A stretch of 64,000 nucleotides of DNA from Mangrovimonas sp. ST2L15 (GTDB lineage: Bacteria > Bacteroidota > Bacteroidia > Flavobacteriales > Flavobacteriaceae), in NCBI RefSeq assembly GCF_001280515.1, contig NZ_LBIQ01000030.1:1866501-1930500 (forward strand). The letters run 5' to 3'. Position 1 is the stretch's first letter, and every line of letters begins with the position of its first letter. Below the pieces are notes generated by a model. The model did not search any database. It saw only the letters and a list, made by a program, of their open reading frames with translations, and was not told the DNA's origin. This document shows, piece after piece, positions 61,176 to 64,000 of the stretch. The translations under genes and the position numbers were made by a program.

Positions 61176-62576
61176 ATGAATTCATACGATGTAGCTGTAA
61201 TAGGTTCTGGACCTGGTGGTTATGTGGCCGCAATACGATGTGCCCAACTAGGAATGAAAACTGCTATCATAGAAAAATATTCCACACTTGGTGGTACTTG
61301 CTTAAATGTAGGATGTATCCCGAGTAAAGCGCTTTTAGATTCGTCCCATCATTATGAAGATGCTGTCAAGCATTTTGAAGACCACGGAATAGATATTCCA
61401 GGGGAAATCAAAGTCAATCTTGAAAAAATGGTTGCTAGAAAACAATCTGTGGTAGATCAAACTACTGGCGGTATTGATTTCTTGATGAAGAAGAATAATA
61501 TAGATGTTTATCAGGGAATTGGAAGCTTTAAAGATGCAACCCATATCGTTATTTCAGGAGAGAAGGAAGAAGAAATTGAAGCTAAAAACACGATTGTCGC
61601 TACAGGAAGTAAACCTTCAAGTTTACCATTCATAAGCATTGACAAAGAGCGTGTTATAACATCAACTGAAGCATTGAAGCTTAAAGAGGTTCCAAAACAT
61701 CTTATTGTAATTGGTGGTGGTGTTATTGGTTTGGAATTAGGTCAAGTTTATAAGCGTTTAGGAGCTGAAGTAACTGTCGTGGAGTATATGGATCGCATTA
61801 TCCCAACTATGGATAGCGGGTTATCCAAGGAGCTTAATAAAGTGTTGAAGAAACAAAAATTCACCATCAATAACTCTCACAAAGTCAAATCTGTTGAAAG
61901 AGTAGGAGATGAAGTGGTTGTGAAGGCAGATAATAAAAAGGGTGAAGAAGTTGAATTAAGAGGAGACTATTGTTTGGTATCTGTTGGTAGACGACCATTT
62001 ACTGATGGTTTGAATGCTGAAGCCGCTGGAGTAAAAATCACTGATAGAGGTCAAATAGAAGTGAATGATCACCTTCAAACAAGTGCATCTAATATTTATG
62101 CGATTGGTGATGTGGTTAAAGGCGCAATGTTGGCACATAAGGCCGAAGAAGAAGGTGTTTTTGTAGCTGAAACAATAGCCGGACAAAAGCCACATATTGA
62201 TTATAATTTAATTCCTGGTGTGGTTTATACTTGGCCAGAAGTGGCTGCTGTAGGTCAAACCGAGGAGCAATTAAAAGATAAAGGCGTTGCCTATAAAGTG
62301 GGACAATTTCCTATGAGAGCTTTGGGTAGATCTAGAGCCAGTATGGATTTGGATGGTTTTGTAAAAATACTTGCGGATAAATCTACAGATGAAATCCTTG
62401 GGGTACACATGATTGGTGCCCGTGCAGCTGATATGATTGCTGAAGCTGTAGTGGCTATGGAGTATAGAGCATCTGCAGAGGATGTATCAAGAATGAGTCA
62501 TGCACACCCAACATTTACAGAAGCAATAAAAGAAGCAGCTTTAGCGGCTACTGACGATAGAGCCTTACATGTTTAA
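61176..62576 (+). CDS. lpdA: Dihydrolipoyl dehydrogenase
   Basis: 466 residues from ATG 61176. FAD-binding GSGPGGYVAAIRCAQLG, redox-active GGTCLNVGCIPSK (C-x4-C), NAD-binding GGGVIGLELGQVYKRLG, second FAD motif YAIGDVV, and the C-terminal catalytic HAHPTFTEAIKEA (His-x-Glu). E3 subunit of 2-oxoacid dehydrogenase complexes and the glycine cleavage system, cytoplasmic homodimer. The E1/E2 genes are not nearby. Confidence 0.97.
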   Translation: MNSYDVAVIGSGPGGYVAAIRCAQLGMKTAIIEKYSTLGGTCLNVGCIPSKALLDSSHHYEDAVKHFEDHGIDIPGEIKVNLEKMVARKQSVVDQTTGGIDFLMKKNNIDVYQGIGSFKDATHIVISGEKEEEIEAKNTIVATGSKPSSLPFISIDKERVITSTEALKLKEVPKHLIVIGGGVIGLELGQVYKRLGAEVTVVEYMDRIIPTMDSGLSKELNKVLKKQKFTINNSHKVKSVERVGDEVVVKADNKKGEEVELRGDYCLVSVGRRPFTDGLNAEAAGVKITDRGQIEVNDHLQTSASNIYAIGDVVKGAMLAHKAEEEGVFVAETIAGQKPHIDYNLIPGVVYTWPEVAAVGQTEEQLKDKGVAYKVGQFPMRALGRSRASMDLDGFVKILADKSTDEILGVHMIGARAADMIAEAVVAMEYRASAEDVSRMSHAHPTFTEAIKEAALAATDDRALHV

Positions 62577-62617
62577 ATAAAATTAATTGTCATTCTGAAC
62601 TTATTTCGGAATCTTTA

Positions 62618-62646
62618 AAAAAAGCACCTTTTTAAGGTGCTTTTTT
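62618..62646. terminator. Bidirectional terminator between lpdA and the LytTR gene
   Basis: A 13-bp stem AAAAAAGCACCTT / AAGGTGCTTTTTT, TTT loop. It overlaps the stop codon of the convergent regulator. Confidence 0.88.
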
Positions 62647-63361
62647 AGTATGCTTCTAATTGTTCCAAAACATCCTTTTTATAACTCCGACTTATGGTTA
62701 AAGATTTGTTTTGAATAATGACGTAGTCATTGGTATATGAATCCATTTTATTTAAAGCCACAATAAAGGATCTGTGAATCCTGATAAATTGCTTTTGAGG
62801 TAATTTGCCTTCCATAGTACTAATGTTCTCACGTGTTACCACCACCTCATTTTCTAAATGGATTTTAAGATAATCACTAAAGCTTTCAATGAAATAAATG
62901 GCGTCAAAATCAATTTTAAGCATTCTACGATCAGATCGTACAAACATAAATTGATTGGTTTCAGGTTCTTTTTTAATTGAGGAAGGAATTGAAGAATATA
63001 CCTCAAAATAGGTGTTGATGGCTTTTAGTATACGCTCAAAGGTTATGGGCTTTAAGAGGTAATCCACAGCTTTTAATTCAAAACCTTCTACCGCATAATC
63101 TCTAAAAGCAGTAGTAAAAATGATTTTAGTTTCTGGATTGATGGATTTGGCAAAGGAAATGCCACTTATCTCTGGCATCTGAATGTCAAGAAAAATCAAA
63201 TCAATATGCTGGCTATTCAGGTAATTGAACGCCTCCATGGCATTTTTGCATTCGGCAACTACGGTTATATTGTCGATTTTAGATAAATGATTCCTAATGA
63301 TCTCTCGGGCCATGGATTCATCATCTACAATTAGGCAGGATATGTTATGAGGTTTTGCCAT
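62645..63361 (-). CDS. LytTR family response regulator
   Basis: 238 residues. Receiver domain with IVDDES at the N-terminus, phospho-acceptor Asp in LIFLDIQMPEISG, and Lys in YLLKPITFER; then a LytTR DNA-binding domain (about 140-238, IYFIESFSDYLKIHLEN, FIRIHRSFIVALNKM). Paired with the histidine kinase gene upstream (2-bp spacing). Target genes are not evident here. Confidence 0.95.
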   Translation of the reverse strand: MAKPHNISCLIVDDESMAREIIRNHLSKIDNITVVAECKNAMEAFNYLNSQHIDLIFLDIQMPEISGISFAKSINPETKIIFTTAFRDYAVEGFELKAVDYLLKPITFERILKAINTYFEVYSSIPSSIKKEPETNQFMFVRSDRRMLKIDFDAIYFIESFSDYLKIHLENEVVVTRENISTMEGKLPQKQFIRIHRSFIVALNKMDSYTNDYVIIQNKSLTISRSYKKDVLEQLEAY

Positions 63362-63363
63362 CT

Positions 63364-64000
63364 TTATAAATTATGGATTTCCAAATGAACGGAGAAGGTG
63401 TTGTTTTCATTTTTGATATTCAAATCGAATTGATTGGGATATAATAAATTTAAACGTTTTTTAATGTTCTCCAAGCCAATACCAGATTTAGACTGGTTGT
63501 TATTTAATGAGCTATTTTCGATATAAAACTTAAGGGTTTTATCTTGGATTGTTATGTTTATTTTGATTCTTAAAATGCCATTAATGATGCTACCATGCTT
63601 AAAACTATTTTCAACAAAGGGGAGTAGGAGCATGGGGGGAATATTCAAATGTTCATTTTGGATTTGTTTCTCAAAGCTTACCGATAAACTGTCGTGAAAT
63701 CGAATTTTCTCCAAATCTATATAATCTTGTATGTGCAATAACTCTTCGTTAATAGGAACACTAGGTTTCTGGACCTGGTATAAGATATAATCCAAGATAT
63801 TTGAAAGTTTGATTATCATTTCTGGTGTCGCATCAGATTGTTTTAAAGCGAAGCCATAAATGGTATTTAGCGTATTAAATAAAAAATGAGGGTGAATTTG
63901 CATTTTGAGATAGTGCAACTCCTGCTCTTTAATCTGTAATTGGGTTTCTAGTATTTTTTGCTGAAGGTTGCTGTTAAGTTGCACCTGTCTGAAATTTAAC
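63364..64000 (-). CDS. LytS-type sensor histidine kinase, 5' end outside window
   Basis: Open from the window edge; the visible 212 codons include the kinase core. A coiled-coil (LQQKILETQLQIKEQELHYLK) leads into the phospho-His box KMQIHPHFLFNTLN, then an ATPase domain with LLPFVENSFKHG (N box) and GIGLENIKKRL (G box). This is the His_kinase/HATPase_c class of the LytS/YehU type. An internal GTG at 63984 is not the true start, since the frame continues upstream; membrane segments should lie outside the window. Cognate partner of the LytTR regulator. Confidence 0.93.
   Translation of the reverse strand, partial: LNFRQVQLNSNLQQKILETQLQIKEQELHYLKMQIHPHFLFNTLNTIYGFALKQSDATPEMIIKLSNILDYILYQVQKPSVPINEELLHIQDYIDLEKIRFHDSLSVSFEKQIQNEHLNIPPMLLLPFVENSFKHGSIINGILRIKINITIQDKTLKFYIENSSLNNNQSKSGIGLENIKKRLNLLYPNQFDLNIKNENNTFSVHLEIHNL

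Overview
The window looks like chromosomal DNA of a marine-type member of the Flavobacteriaceae (Bacteroidota). The evidence is the low GC content, several TTG/TTTG-N18-20-TAnnTTTG promoters, few Shine-Dalgarno sites, a gliding gene (gldFG), bacillithiol synthesis (bshB1), a propeller-type hybrid two-component regulator, and families typical of this group (CCC-motif membrane protein, DUF6952, DUF2202, DUF4870, DUF3108). The species cannot be named from the sequence. No rRNA, phage, transposase, integrase or CRISPR array was seen.

Layout. 1-3641 (minus): MBOAT acyltransferase plus two envelope SGNH proteins, a polysaccharide O-acylation set. 3748-4185: mscL. 4748-14275: a sulfur/redox island with a CstB-like persulfide dioxygenase, a divergent PFOR-like protein, an OsmC protein, a cNMP-PAS-sigma54 activator and a divergent class III cyclase. 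14346-24282: dnaN, fused gldFG, phoH, purC, a gamma-family PLP enzyme, bshB1 and tRNA-His. 24307-34918: paired M28 peptidases, small membrane proteins, a Smr protein, a cysteine desulfurase, a universal stress protein, an SDR and tRNA-Ser. 35163-37092: a nitroreductase and a DegT-type aminotransferase. 37183-44822: a hybrid two-component regulator followed by a 45-codon ORF, a ScyD/ScyE lipoprotein and two cupredoxin-like lipoproteins. 44819-48918: a 4.0-kb unit bounded by two copies of the last 85 bp of ribBA and holding one 1249-residue transglutaminase-like protein. 48834-56814 (minus): ribBA, lptF/G, lolA, ftsK and dgkA, then DUF6952, thioredoxin and peroxiredoxin. 57027-62576: nhaC, a methionine gamma-lyase-like enzyme, Lrp, a CPBP protein and dihydrolipoyl dehydrogenase. 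62645-64000: a LytTR regulator and its LytS-type kinase, cut by the window end.

The best candidate for an undescribed system is 4748-14275. A textbook sigma54 promoter (10156-10171) precedes the osmC-PFOR operon. Three ACGAAA-NN-TCGT palindromes lie upstream at enhancer distance, immediately beyond the end of the gene for a sigma54 activator carrying a cyclic-nucleotide sensor. A predicted nucleotide cyclase is divergent from that activator. The PFOR-like protein keeps its thiamine site and both ferredoxin-type clusters, but three of the four cysteines that should hold the thiamine-proximal cluster are replaced (Pro765, Ala793, Ser1024), so it is probably not an ordinary pyruvate:ferredoxin oxidoreductase. 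Convergent to it is a CstB-like enzyme whose known relatives act on bacillithiol or CoA persulfides, and bshB1 lies 19 kb away. I infer a cyclic-nucleotide-controlled thiol/persulfide or keto-acid redox module. Secondary candidates are the ribBA-flanked unit and the cupredoxin-like pair beside the hybrid regulator.
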